Assembly (NCBI RefSeq): GCF_037893185.1
Contig: NZ_CP140772.1
Coordinates: forward strand, 2,046,001-2,110,000
DNA: 64,000 nucleotides
Source of the DNA: Chitinophaga sp. 180180018-3
Lineage (GTDB): Bacteria > Bacteroidota > Bacteroidia > Chitinophagales > Chitinophagaceae
Direction of reading: 5' to 3'
Position 1 is the stretch's first letter, and each line of letters starts with the position of its first letter. Shown here piece by piece: positions 27,709 to 36,050 of the stretch. A model generated the notes under the pieces. The model was not told where the DNA came from. It saw only the letters and a program-made list of their open reading frames with translations, and searched no databases. The position numbers and the translations under genes are program-made.

Positions 27709-28254
27709 TCAGAGTGTTGGCCAGTTTTGCACCAGCTCTCTCAAAAGGTTTTGCCCCTCGCGCCATTCGCCCAACGATGATTCACTGTTGATATGTCCTT
27801 TGGCGCCGGAGTTTACAAAGCGGCTGCCCCAGTGATGGGCAAAGAAAACGGCGCGTTCCAGGGTGCAGTAGGTATCATTGGTGCTGGCTACCACAATACT
27901 CTTGAAAGGAAGCTTTATCATAGGAATGGGAGAGAAGCCGGTTGCTGCTGCCGGAAACCCCGGTCGCTCCGTATCTGCTGGCGCTACCAGCAATGCTCCT
28001 CTGATCCTGCTGCTGGTCTGCCCCGCCCAGTGCGCTACTGCAATACAGGCCAGGCTATGCGCTGCTATCACTACTTCCGGCCCCGCAGCTGCTACTGCCT
28101 CTTCTATCGAGGCTACCCAGCGCTCCCGCGCAGGCGAGTCCCAGTCGCCCTGTTCAATACGCTTTGTTCCCGGTAAAATCTCCTCCCATATTGTTTGCCA
28201 GTGAAGCTCTCCGGAACTACCAAGCCCCGGCGCAGTCAGTACTTTAATTTCCAT
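27709..28254 (-). CDS. RBBP9/YdeN-family alpha/beta hydrolase
   Basis: 181 residues, the usual size for this compact serine-hydrolase family. The N-terminus VLTAPGLGSSGELHWQTIWE and the WDSPARERWV segment are typical. The triad is visible as Ser in AAHSLACIA (nucleophile elbow), Asp in ASTNDTYC and His in AKGHINSES. The substrate is unknown. A promoter and a terminator-like hairpin lie upstream on the same strand, so its mRNA may carry a regulatory leader. Confidence 0.88.
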   Translation of the reverse strand: MEIKVLTAPGLGSSGELHWQTIWEEILPGTKRIEQGDWDSPARERWVASIEEAVAAAGPEVVIAAHSLACIAVAHWAGQTSSRIRGALLVAPADTERPGFPAAATGFSPIPMIKLPFKSIVVASTNDTYCTLERAVFFAHHWGSRFVNSGAKGHINSESSLGEWREGQNLLRELVQNWPTL

Positions 28255-28300
28255 GACTATAGCGTTATGTCATGAAAGATAGTGAAAAAGAATTACCACT

Positions 28301-28446
28301 AAATAAAGAAAGGTCGAAAGAATTCGACCTTTATTGCTAAAATTCCACGTTATGGCACTCAGGTCCATAAAAAGTTAATCATAAATGATCCGGCATAACC
28401 GGTATATAAAGCTTGATTTTCGCGATTTTACGGGGTACCAGTTTCC
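28301..28446 (-). ncRNA. Candidate leader RNA or small RNA upstream of the alpha/beta hydrolase gene
   Basis: A transcript from the exact promoter at 28453-28482 would run about 145 nt on the minus strand and end at a hairpin (AAAGGTCGAA, AGAA loop, TTCGACCTTT; 28309-28332) followed by CTTTATTTA. Within it AACTGGTA can pair with TACCGGTT (28436-28443 with 28397-28404), and TTATGG with CCATAA (28365-28370 with 28350-28355). The GACCT in that second hairpin's loop region could also pair with the terminator's first arm, an antiterminator-like alternative. The hydrolase start codon is 47 bases past the terminator. I do not recognise a known riboswitch class. It may equally be a free-standing small RNA. 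Confidence 0.55.
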
Positions 28447-28452
28447 TGCATA

Positions 28453-28482
28453 CAAAAGTAGTGAAGGTTAAACGATTGTCAA
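28453..28482 (-). promoter_or_regulatory. Exact Bacteroidota promoter driving the leader RNA
   Basis: On the minus strand TTG (28482-28480), 19 bases, then TACTTTTG (28460-28453). Both boxes and the spacing match consensus. Confidence 0.8.
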
Positions 28483-28597
28483 GGATTTAGCAAACATTAT
28501 TTAAAAAAAATTGAAAATACGCCCCGGTTAATGTATTTTTTCCCATGATATTTCATCTCTAAGACATATAAACTTACTTTTTATCAATCAGGCTTTC

Positions 28598-29395
28598 ATG
28601 AAAAACACTGTTTGCTGCCTAATGCTGGTGTTGTACGGCTTAACCGCCCGGGGCCAGCAACAACCAGTGGTAACGCTCGACTATTACTACAACAACGAAT
28701 TTAAAAAGGATAAAGACGGAAACACGGTCAGATGGCATTATATCTGGGGAGAATCGGACGACGGAGGGCTTTCTGTCTGGGGGCATATATTTGATTCCCT
28801 CGGTGTAAAGCGCGATAGTCTGCTGGAAGCTCCGACAGCAGCTAATCTCCGGCATACTTCCATCTACATGATCATCGATCCGGATACAGAAACAGAATCT
28901 CCTCAACCACATTTCATGGACACCGGTGCTGCTGAGGTACTTTATAAATGGGTGAAAGCAGGAGGTGTGCTGGTTTTAATGGAGAATGACTCTGCCAATG
29001 CAGAGTTCCGGCATTTCAATCTGCTGGCCGAAAAATTCGGTATACATTTTAACGGCGATAGCCGCAACCGCGTACAGGGCCGCCATTGGGAGCAGGGAGC
29101 TTTTCTGCTGCCACAGGGGCATGAAATATTCCCCACCGCTGGTAAAGTATATATCAAGGAACTTTCATCACTTACCGTGAAATCTCCTGCCAGAGCTGTT
29201 TTTCAGGATAATGGATATACCATCATGGCAGTGGCCCGGGTGGGAAAAGGCACTGTCTTCGCGGTGGGCGACCCCTGGTTCTACAACGAATATGTTAACG
29301 GTAAAAGATTGCCGGCCGAATACCGGAATTATCAGGCGGCTGCAGAATTGACTACCTGGCTGTTAAAACAAATGCCTAAGAAGAAAGCTTTATAA
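28598..29395 (+). CDS. Secreted stand-alone DUF4350-type domain protein
   Basis: 265 residues with a signal peptide (about 1-20, TARGQ). The body resembles the DUF4350 (class I glutamine-amidotransferase-like) domain that in Bacteroidota is often attached to the C-terminus of GH105/GH88 unsaturated rhamnogalacturonyl hydrolases: [65 protein letters not shown]. Here the hydrolase domain is absent, so this is a domain acting alone or a remnant. The link to pectin metabolism is inference. Its 3' end overlaps the convergent queG gene by 20 bases. Confidence 0.78.
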   Translation: MKNTVCCLMLVLYGLTARGQQQPVVTLDYYYNNEFKKDKDGNTVRWHYIWGESDDGGLSVWGHIFDSLGVKRDSLLEAPTAANLRHTSIYMIIDPDTETESPQPHFMDTGAAEVLYKWVKAGGVLVLMENDSANAEFRHFNLLAEKFGIHFNGDSRNRVQGRHWEQGAFLLPQGHEIFPTAGKVYIKELSSLTVKSPARAVFQDNGYTIMAVARVGKGTVFAVGDPWFYNEYVNGKRLPAEYRNYQAAAELTTWLLKQMPKKKAL

Positions 29396-30296
29396 AATCC
29401 AGATTCCGCCGTATCCCGGCGAATTTGCTCCGCTTGAGCGGGGAATGGCGGAATATTTCGCGGAAGGCATCTTCCGTAAGATCCTCCCAGTCGCTGGTAG
29501 AAAAGTTCAATATGGCTGGTATCGGGGTAAATGCGGCTTCCTCATTGGCTTTCGAAAAGCGATTCCAGGGGCATACATCCTGACAGGTATCACAACCGAA
29601 CATCCAGTTATCAAACTGCCCCTGCATATTGCCAGGGATCAGCTGCTCTTTCAGTTCTATGGTAAAATAGGAAATACATTTACTGCCGTCTACAACCCCC
29701 GGTGCTACCAGGGCCTCCGTTGGGCAGGCATCCAAACATCGGGTACAGCTGCCGCAATGATCCGTTACCGGGCCGTCATATTCCAGCGCCAGATCCGTAA
29801 TCAGCGTGGCAATAAAGAAAAAAGACCCCGCCTGTTTATGGATCAGGTTTCCGTTCTTGCCTATCCACCCTAACCCGCTGCGCCTTGCCCACGCCCGTTC
29901 CAGCACTGGTGCTGAATCTACAAATCCACGCCCCTGTACCGGCCCGATATGTTCCTGCATCCGCTGTAACATAGTCCGCAGCCGGGCCCTGATCACATCA
30001 TGATAATCCTGGCCATAAGCATATTTGGAGATCCGGGGGGCATCGGCCCGCTGCTGTTCGGAAGGGAAATAGTTGAATAACAGGGTGATCACCGACTGTG
30101 CCCCGTCTACCAGTTTACGGGGATCTATACGCATATCGAAATGGTTTTCCATATACTGCATGTTGCCATGCATACCCTTATTCAGCCACGCTTCCAGCCG
30201 GCGCGCATCATCATCCAGCTGCTCCGCCCTGGCGATGCCACAATGATCGAATCCCAGCTCCTTCGCCAGTGCCTTTATAAATTGCGTGTGGGTCAT
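29376..30296 (-). CDS. queG: Epoxyqueuosine reductase QueG
   Basis: 306 residues from the Met at 30296 ([20 protein letters not shown]); a frame-open Met at 30347 would add 17 unsupported residues. QueG performs the last step of queuosine synthesis, reducing epoxyqueuosine in tRNA with a cobalamin cofactor and two 4Fe-4S clusters. The cluster ligands are visible in [16 protein letters not shown] and, later, [13 protein letters not shown]. The N-terminal [19 protein letters not shown] and [15 protein letters not shown] are typical. It lies alone, overlapping the DUF4350 gene tail to tail by 20 bases. Confidence 0.94.
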   Translation of the reverse strand: MTHTQFIKALAKELGFDHCGIARAEQLDDDARRLEAWLNKGMHGNMQYMENHFDMRIDPRKLVDGAQSVITLLFNYFPSEQQRADAPRISKYAYGQDYHDVIRARLRTMLQRMQEHIGPVQGRGFVDSAPVLERAWARRSGLGWIGKNGNLIHKQAGSFFFIATLITDLALEYDGPVTDHCGSCTRCLDACPTEALVAPGVVDGSKCISYFTIELKEQLIPGNMQGQFDNWMFGCDTCQDVCPWNRFSKANEEAAFTPIPAILNFSTSDWEDLTEDAFREIFRHSPLKRSKFAGIRRNLDFIKLSS

Positions 30297-30402
30297 GACC
30301 ACGAAATTACACGAATTTTGCAGATGCGGGAGGATTACCGGTTTCATCTTATTTTTTATACCTTAGCGCCTGCATATTTATATCCCATATGCCATTTGTT
30401 AT

Positions 30403-32418
30403 ATGCGCTATACCCTTGTTACTGTAGCCTCAGTTGTGAGTTGTTTGTTTGCCCTGTCCACCCATGCCCAGGATGGCAGCAAAATGAAGTTCGGAAGAGT
30501 AGCTAAAGAAGAATTTACAGATAAGAAGTTCGCACAGGATACCGGCGCCCATGCCATTGTCCTCTCAGAAATCGGATCTTCTTCCTTTGAAGCAGAGGGG
30601 GGCGATTTTCGGCTGGTACATAAAGTACACCGGCGACTTCGTATTGTAGATAAAAACGGCTATGATGCCGCCACGGTCCGCATCCGCCTGTATAAAGGCG
30701 ATAATGCGGAAGAAAAACTCGTCAACCTGAAAGCTGCTTCCTATAACCTGCAGAATGGCGAGGTAGTAGAAACGAGAATGGACAGCAAAAGTATATTCAA
30801 CGATAAGGTGGATAAAAATATGCTGGTGAAGAAATTCACGCTGCCTGCTGTGCTGGAAGGTACCATCATTGAATATTCTTACACTATCACATCGCCTTAT
30901 TACAGATACCTGAGATCCTGGGATTTTCAGGGCGCCTATCCACGCCTGTGGAGCGAATACTCCGTGTCTATCCCGGAGTATTACGACTATATGCTGATCC
31001 CTCAGGGATTTGAGAAATTTGCCGTGCAAACAAAAGACTATTCCCGTAGCACCTTCACGTTCCGGGAGGAAAAACATGGCGCCGGCGCTGCCGCAGAAAT
31101 GGTCACCGTTTCTCCGAATATCACCAATTACCATTGGGCGCTGAAAGATGTTCCGGCAGTCAGAAACGAGAGCTATATTACTACCACCGATAACTACGTT
31201 TCCCGCGTGGAATTCCAGCTTTCCGGCATCAACTACCCGGGCATGGAGCGTAAACCGATACGCAGTACCTGGGAACAACTGATGATCGATCTGATGAAAT
31301 CAGAACAGCTGGGAGGTGTACTGAATAACAACAACGGCTTCCTTTCTGATCAGGTGAACGAATTGGTGAAAGATGCTAAAACAGATAAAGAAAAAGCCCA
31401 TAAAATTTATGCCTGGGTAAGGGATAACTACTCCTGTACTGACCATAGCGAGGTATGGATGGAGCGCCCCCTGAAAGCTGTTTTTAATGCTAAGAGTGGA
31501 AACGTTTCAGAGATCAACATGTTGCTGACTGCCATGCTGAAAAAAGCCGGCCTGTTTGCTTCTCCTGTTATCCTGAGCACCCGCGATAACGGATACGTTT
31601 ACCAGTTTTATCCGTTGACTACCCGCTTTAACTATGTACTGGCAGGAGTTAATCTGGGAGATGAATATGCAACACTGGATGCTTCTCATTCGTTGATGGG
31701 CTTTGGTAAACTCCCTCCTGATTGCTATAACGGTGCCGCCAGAACGGTAGACGAATTTGCCACTCCGGTAATATTATCGGCCGATTCGCTGAAGGAACAA
31801 CAGTTCACCAGTGTGCTGCTGGGCAAACTCGAAAACGGGAATCTCACCGGCTCATTTGCACAACGCCCTACTTATTTCGGCTCCTACAGTATCCGCAACA
31901 AGGTGAAGGAAAAAGGCATGGACGACCTGTTTTCCGGTATCAAAAAAAGTTACACCGGAGAGATTGAAATAAGTAATAAGGAAATTGAAGACCTGAAAGA
32001 GCTGGAACAGCCTGTCATGTTGAAATATGATTTTAAGATGCAGGTAGGCGACGGCGATGTACTTTACATTAATCCTTTAATGGGAGAAGCATATAAAAGC
32101 AACCCGTTCAAATCCATGGAACGCCACTTCCCGGTGGAAATGAACGCTATTCAGGATGAGGTGTACTCCCTCAATATGGAAGTGCCCGAAGGTTATGTGG
32201 TCGACGAACTGCCTAAATCGGCTATTGCCAACTACAATGAAACAGAAGGAACCTTCCAGTACCTGATTCAGCAGCAGGGCGATCATATCCAGCTTCGCTG
32301 CAGGATCAAACTGAATAAAGCCGTTTTTATGCCGGATGAATATCCCACCCTGCGGGAATTCTACGACCTGATAGTAAAGAAGCAGGCAGAACAGATTGTT
32401 TTAAAGAAGAAAAAGTAG
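30403..32418 (+). CDS. DUF3857 protein with a degenerate transglutaminase-like domain
   Basis: 671 residues, secreted (signal peptide about 1-22, LSTHAQ). A DUF3857 domain (about 45-225) precedes a transglutaminase-like domain (about 310-400). In active relatives, including the next gene, the catalytic motif is GDC and the His lies in FNHMIL. Here the aligned positions read GNV (in AKSGNVSEINMLLTAML) and FNYVLA, so Cys and His are both missing and catalysis is not expected. The start of the next gene is only 3 bases past this stop, so the two are one operon and probably work together. The target is unknown. Confidence 0.87.
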   Translation: MRYTLVTVASVVSCLFALSTHAQDGSKMKFGRVAKEEFTDKKFAQDTGAHAIVLSEIGSSSFEAEGGDFRLVHKVHRRLRIVDKNGYDAATVRIRLYKGDNAEEKLVNLKAASYNLQNGEVVETRMDSKSIFNDKVDKNMLVKKFTLPAVLEGTIIEYSYTITSPYYRYLRSWDFQGAYPRLWSEYSVSIPEYYDYMLIPQGFEKFAVQTKDYSRSTFTFREEKHGAGAAAEMVTVSPNITNYHWALKDVPAVRNESYITTTDNYVSRVEFQLSGINYPGMERKPIRSTWEQLMIDLMKSEQLGGVLNNNNGFLSDQVNELVKDAKTDKEKAHKIYAWVRDNYSCTDHSEVWMERPLKAVFNAKSGNVSEINMLLTAMLKKAGLFASPVILSTRDNGYVYQFYPLTTRFNYVLAGVNLGDEYATLDASHSLMGFGKLPPDCYNGAARTVDEFATPVILSADSLKEQQFTSVLLGKLENGNLTGSFAQRPTYFGSYSIRNKVKEKGMDDLFSGIKKSYTGEIEISNKEIEDLKELEQPVMLKYDFKMQVGDGDVLYINPLMGEAYKSNPFKSMERHFPVEMNAIQDEVYSLNMEVPEGYVVDELPKSAIANYNETEGTFQYLIQQQGDHIQLRCRIKLNKAVFMPDEYPTLREFYDLIVKKQAEQIVLKKKK

Positions 32419-32421
32419 TTT

Positions 32422-34335
32422 ATGTGTAAGTTGTTATCGATAGGCATAGCAGCAGGTCTGCTTGCTGTAACGCTGCATGCCACTGCCGGTGACCCGGAAT
32501 ACCCTGTCAGCGCTATCGCTGCTGCAATGAAGGAAAATGCACATGTGGTGAAACGCCTGGAGGAAGTATCCGTAAAAATTAATGATGCGCAGGATGTGCG
32601 CTATACCCACCGGTACGTTAAAACAATACTGGATGAAGCAGGAGCTGATGATGCAGAGATGATTGAACAATACGACAAACTCCGCGAAATCCGCTCTATC
32701 AGCGGCACGCTCTACGACGCGGAGGGAAAAGTGATAAAACGCCTGAAACAAAGCGATATCCGCGATGTAAGCGCTGTGGATGGCAGCAGCCTGATGACGG
32801 ACGCCAGGGTGAAAATTCACCGGTTCTACAATGTCGTATACCCGTATACGATAGAGTATACCATTGAGATGAAATTTAACAATACCCTTATGTCAACTTC
32901 CTGGCAGCCCCAGGACGACGTTGATTGTACAGTAGAACAGAGTAAGCTGACTGTAGAGGCGCCTGCAGCTTTCGAACTGCGTTATCAGGAATACCTGTAT
33001 AATGGTCAGCCGGTGGTTACCGAAGCAAAAGGTGCTAAGGTCTATACCTGGGAAGTTAAGCAGCTGGCTGCGTTAAAGGATGAACCTTACCCGATCGAAT
33101 TCTACCGCCGTACTCCAAGTGTTTTCGTGGGGGCCGTAAATTTTGAACTGGAAGACTACAAAGGAAGCCGTCGCTCGTGGAAAGACTTTGGCAGCTTTGT
33201 GTATAAGCTGAATGAAGGCAGAACAACACTGCCGGATAATATAAAAACTAAAGTACATGAACTAACGGATAATCTGAAAACGCGTAACGAAAAGATCAGT
33301 GCACTTTACAAATTTCTGCAGCAGAATACCCGCTATATCAGCGTACAATTGGGTATAGGTGGCTGGCAGGCGTATGATGCCACCTACGTGGCTACAAAAG
33401 GATACGGTGATTGTAAAGCGCTTTCCAATTACATGAAATCGTTGCTGCAGGAAGCAGGGATCAGCTCAAACCTGGTGCTGATAAACGGAAGCCCTAACCG
33501 GCGCACCATCCGCGAAGATTTTCCATCTCTCCAATTTAACCACATGATCCTTTGTGTGCCTGATGTGAAAGATACCACCTGGCTGGAATGTACCAGCCAT
33601 ATTGATCCTGCCGGATACCTCGGATCTTACACTGGTGGCCGACCTGCATTGGTAATAGATGAAAAGGAAAGTAAACTGGCATTCACGCCGGTTTATGGTA
33701 TGGATGCTAATCTCCAAACACGAAGCATCACCGCAACAGTAGATAGTACCGGCAACGTAAGTGCAGCAGTCGTAACCCGCTTCACCGGCGAACAACAGGA
33801 CGAGCTGAATATGAAAACCCATGCCTTGAGCAGGGAAAAATTACTGGAGCTGCTCCATAAAGAGCTGGACCTCTCCAGTTATGATATCAGCGATTATCAA
33901 TTCCGGGAGCTGGGAACACCCATCCCTTCGATGGAAGAAAAGATCGGGATCAATGCGCATAACTACGCCACTGTTACCGGTAAACGCATGTTCTTTCTGC
34001 CTAACCTCCTTTCCCGGAATGGCCAGAAACTGGAAGAAGATACCCTCCGCCGGTCTCCTGTCAGGTTTAACTATGCCTACAGAGATATCGATACGGTCCA
34101 CTTCATCCTGCCTGCAGGCTATAAGCCGGAATCCTTGCCTGCACCGGTTGCCATATCCGGTAAGTTTGGTACTTATACCGCCTCCATCCTGGTGAATGGC
34201 AACACCTTAAGCTACATCCGGAAAATGGAACGCAAAGCCGGATCATTTCCGCCAACTGATTATCCCGAGCTTGTAAAATTCTACACCACGATCTATAAAT
34301 CTGATCGAAGCAGAATTGTATTAGTGAAGAATTAA
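32422..34335 (+). CDS. DUF3857 / transglutaminase-like protein with intact triad
   Basis: 637 residues, signal peptide (about 1-22, LHATAG). DUF3857 (about 40-230) is followed by a transglutaminase core (about 290-395). The triad looks intact: Cys in GYGDCKALSNYM, His in FNHMILCVPD and Asp in TSHIDPAGYLG. Such domains act as peptidases, amidases or cross-linking enzymes, and the substrate here is unknown. It follows its inactive-looking paralogue by 3 bases. Its stop codon is provided by the end of repeat copy 4. Confidence 0.87.
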   Translation: MCKLLSIGIAAGLLAVTLHATAGDPEYPVSAIAAAMKENAHVVKRLEEVSVKINDAQDVRYTHRYVKTILDEAGADDAEMIEQYDKLREIRSISGTLYDAEGKVIKRLKQSDIRDVSAVDGSSLMTDARVKIHRFYNVVYPYTIEYTIEMKFNNTLMSTSWQPQDDVDCTVEQSKLTVEAPAAFELRYQEYLYNGQPVVTEAKGAKVYTWEVKQLAALKDEPYPIEFYRRTPSVFVGAVNFELEDYKGSRRSWKDFGSFVYKLNEGRTTLPDNIKTKVHELTDNLKTRNEKISALYKFLQQNTRYISVQLGIGGWQAYDATYVATKGYGDCKALSNYMKSLLQEAGISSNLVLINGSPNRRTIREDFPSLQFNHMILCVPDVKDTTWLECTSHIDPAGYLGSYTGGRPALVIDEKESKLAFTPVYGMDANLQTRSITATVDSTGNVSAAVVTRFTGEQQDELNMKTHALSREKLLELLHKELDLSSYDISDYQFRELGTPIPSMEEKIGINAHNYATVTGKRMFFLPNLLSRNGQKLEEDTLRRSPVRFNYAYRDIDTVHFILPAGYKPESLPAPVAISGKFGTYTASILVNGNTLSYIRKMERKAGSFPPTDYPELVKFYTTIYKSDRSRIVLVKN

Positions 34336-34428
34336 AGAACTACAAATTAGGGCGAAGACTTTAGCGGGAATATTATCCGCTAATGTCTTCGCCCTAATTT
34401 TTAATTCGTAATTTTTAATTCGTAATTC
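34330..34428. repeat. Long palindromic repeat, copy 4 (partly decayed)
   Basis: The inner stem AAATTAGGGCGAAGAC-TTAGCGG (34344-34367) pairs with 34377-34400 with one mismatch around a 9-base loop. The outer parts keep the AATTAA-type modules but contain several mismatches, so this copy seems older. The left end overlaps the DUF3857 stop TAA and the right end lies 5 bases from the stop of the convergent OmpA gene. Confidence 0.88.
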
Positions 34429-34433
34429 TCTAA

Positions 34434-35696
34434 CTATTTCTCTCTCACACTCACCGATATATGCCTATCCTTCACCCGGTCTGCTTCCGGCGCATTGGCC
34501 GCTGCTTTGGCAAACTGTGAGCCGTAGCCATCGGCCCCAATAAGCTGGTCCGTATTGGTGTTGGATTTTTTCAAGGCGCCAAGTACGGCTTCTGCGCGTT
34601 CTTTTGAAAGATGCAGGTTGGCAGTACTATCTCCTGTACGGTCTGTATAACCACCAATCTTGATCTTGGCTTTAGGAAAGGCTTTCATGATGGCCGCTAT
34701 ATTTCCTACCTGTTTCATACTTTCGTCAGTCAGCTCTGCACTGCCTACTTTGAAATTCAGGTTGTCAAAATCAAACCACACATCTTTGCCAGGCTTGCGG
34801 CTATCATCTTTCAGGAAGGCTACCAGCTGATCTTCTATACCGCCTTTGTAGGCATCCAGTACAGTACCATCCGGCAATGTTACTTTAATACTTTCCCGGG
34901 TACCTGTTACTGCTTCGGGTATATTTTTAGAGGCAGAATCAGCCAGCTGGGTAGTGGTAATGCTGTCGCTTGCCGGGCTGCTGCCTGCTTTATTTCCTCC
35001 GCATCCGCGCATCAGGTACCACAATAACAAAACAGCCACAAGGATCAGTAATAACGACCATAGCCACTTGCCGCCTCCCGCCTGTTTCGTGGCGTTGACC
35101 ACGCCGGCCGCACCAGCGCCGCCTGCCAGGCCGCCAAGTTTTTTACCCAGCTCGCCCAAACTACCCAAACCCAATATCCCGGCCAGGTTGATGCCACCCG
35201 GTATGGCTCCCAGTATCTTGTCTTTCTGCGTATCCAGGAAGGAGAGGAATGATGATGGTGTAAGATTATTTTGCGCGGCATATTGCCCCACCGCTCCCAA
35301 TGTGGCAGGTGTAGTGCTCTGAAGCAGTGTATTGGCGGAGGATTCCTTGATACCCGCATACGACGACAATGTACCAACAATGGAATTCACCTTGTCGCCA
35401 AACAAACTGCGCAACAGGTCGCCCCCTTTACTCAATACGCCGCCAGCACCACCTTGCAGCGCTCCGGTAATAGACGATGGATTCGCTTCTCCTGCAACAC
35501 CCTTCACCATATCCAGTAAACCACCCGCTGCACCGGATGTCCCGGCTTTGTTAAGCAGGCCCGTTAATACCATCGGTACAATGCCCGATAATGCTTTCTG
35601 AATGCCCCCTTCACTTTCTCCAAGCTGTGATGAGGCCTGACTAACTACATTGTTGTTGAAAATGTTTTTAACGCTTTCCAGTAAATCGAAAGACAT
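34434..35696 (-). CDS. DUF937-OmpA fusion protein
   Basis: 420 residues. The N-terminal ~190 residues form a glycine/alanine-rich DUF937 domain (MSFDLLESVKNIFNNNVV, ALSGIVPMVLTGLLNKAG). A single membrane helix follows (about 208-228, LWSLLLILVAVLLLWYLM), then a C-terminal OmpA/MotB domain (about 300-420) with the peptidoglycan-binding motif IKIGGYTDRTGD, LSKERAEAVLGAL and DRHISVSV. No signal peptide is present, so the protein is probably anchored by the central helix with the OmpA part facing peptidoglycan in the periplasm. Function is not established. It is monocistronic. Confidence 0.9.
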   Translation of the reverse strand: MSFDLLESVKNIFNNNVVSQASSQLGESEGGIQKALSGIVPMVLTGLLNKAGTSGAAGGLLDMVKGVAGEANPSSITGALQGGAGGVLSKGGDLLRSLFGDKVNSIVGTLSSYAGIKESSANTLLQSTTPATLGAVGQYAAQNNLTPSSFLSFLDTQKDKILGAIPGGINLAGILGLGSLGELGKKLGGLAGGAGAAGVVNATKQAGGGKWLWSLLLILVAVLLLWYLMRGCGGNKAGSSPASDSITTTQLADSASKNIPEAVTGTRESIKVTLPDGTVLDAYKGGIEDQLVAFLKDDSRKPGKDVWFDFDNLNFKVGSAELTDESMKQVGNIAAIMKAFPKAKIKIGGYTDRTGDSTANLHLSKERAEAVLGALKKSNTNTDQLIGADGYGSQFAKAAANAPEADRVKDRHISVSVREK

Positions 35697-36050
35697 AATT
35701 GTAGGGTTTAGTGATGAAGAATATGCTGATTAGTTTTAAGCATTCTCCCGTAAGAGCCGGGTAAATCGTTAAACGAATAACAGGAAACTAATAACAACAG
35801 AGTACGCCTCCTTGTTTGATTCCTGCTGTATTTATTATCAGCCAAACCTTCCTCCTTCAAAACCCATAGGTGTCTGGGCCACAGCTATCTCTACCTGAAA
35901 AAATAACAGCTTTTCGCTACGCCTGCTGCTAAAAATGCAGTAAACTTTCCTTTTATATGCCATAATTACCGAATATAGAACATTGGAGCATAGTTTGTTG
36001 TTAGTAGGGACGTCTGAATAAATCAGAAAAAAGGAGAAAAACAACTAGTT
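35697..36050. other. Intergenic stretch upstream of clpB
   Basis: 354 bases between divergent genes. No exact promoter match for clpB is visible. A purine-rich AAGGAG at about 36031-36036 lies somewhat far (about 15 bases) from the clpB ATG. A 68-residue open frame on the minus strand (35838-36044) has no recognisable features and is not called. Confidence 0.4.

Noticed and set aside
35838..36044. 68-codon minus-strand frame upstream of clpB ending GFEGGRFG
   Set aside because: The Gly-rich tail suggested a small peptide precursor, but no processing or export gene is nearby, no promoter match is present, and the composition is otherwise unremarkable.
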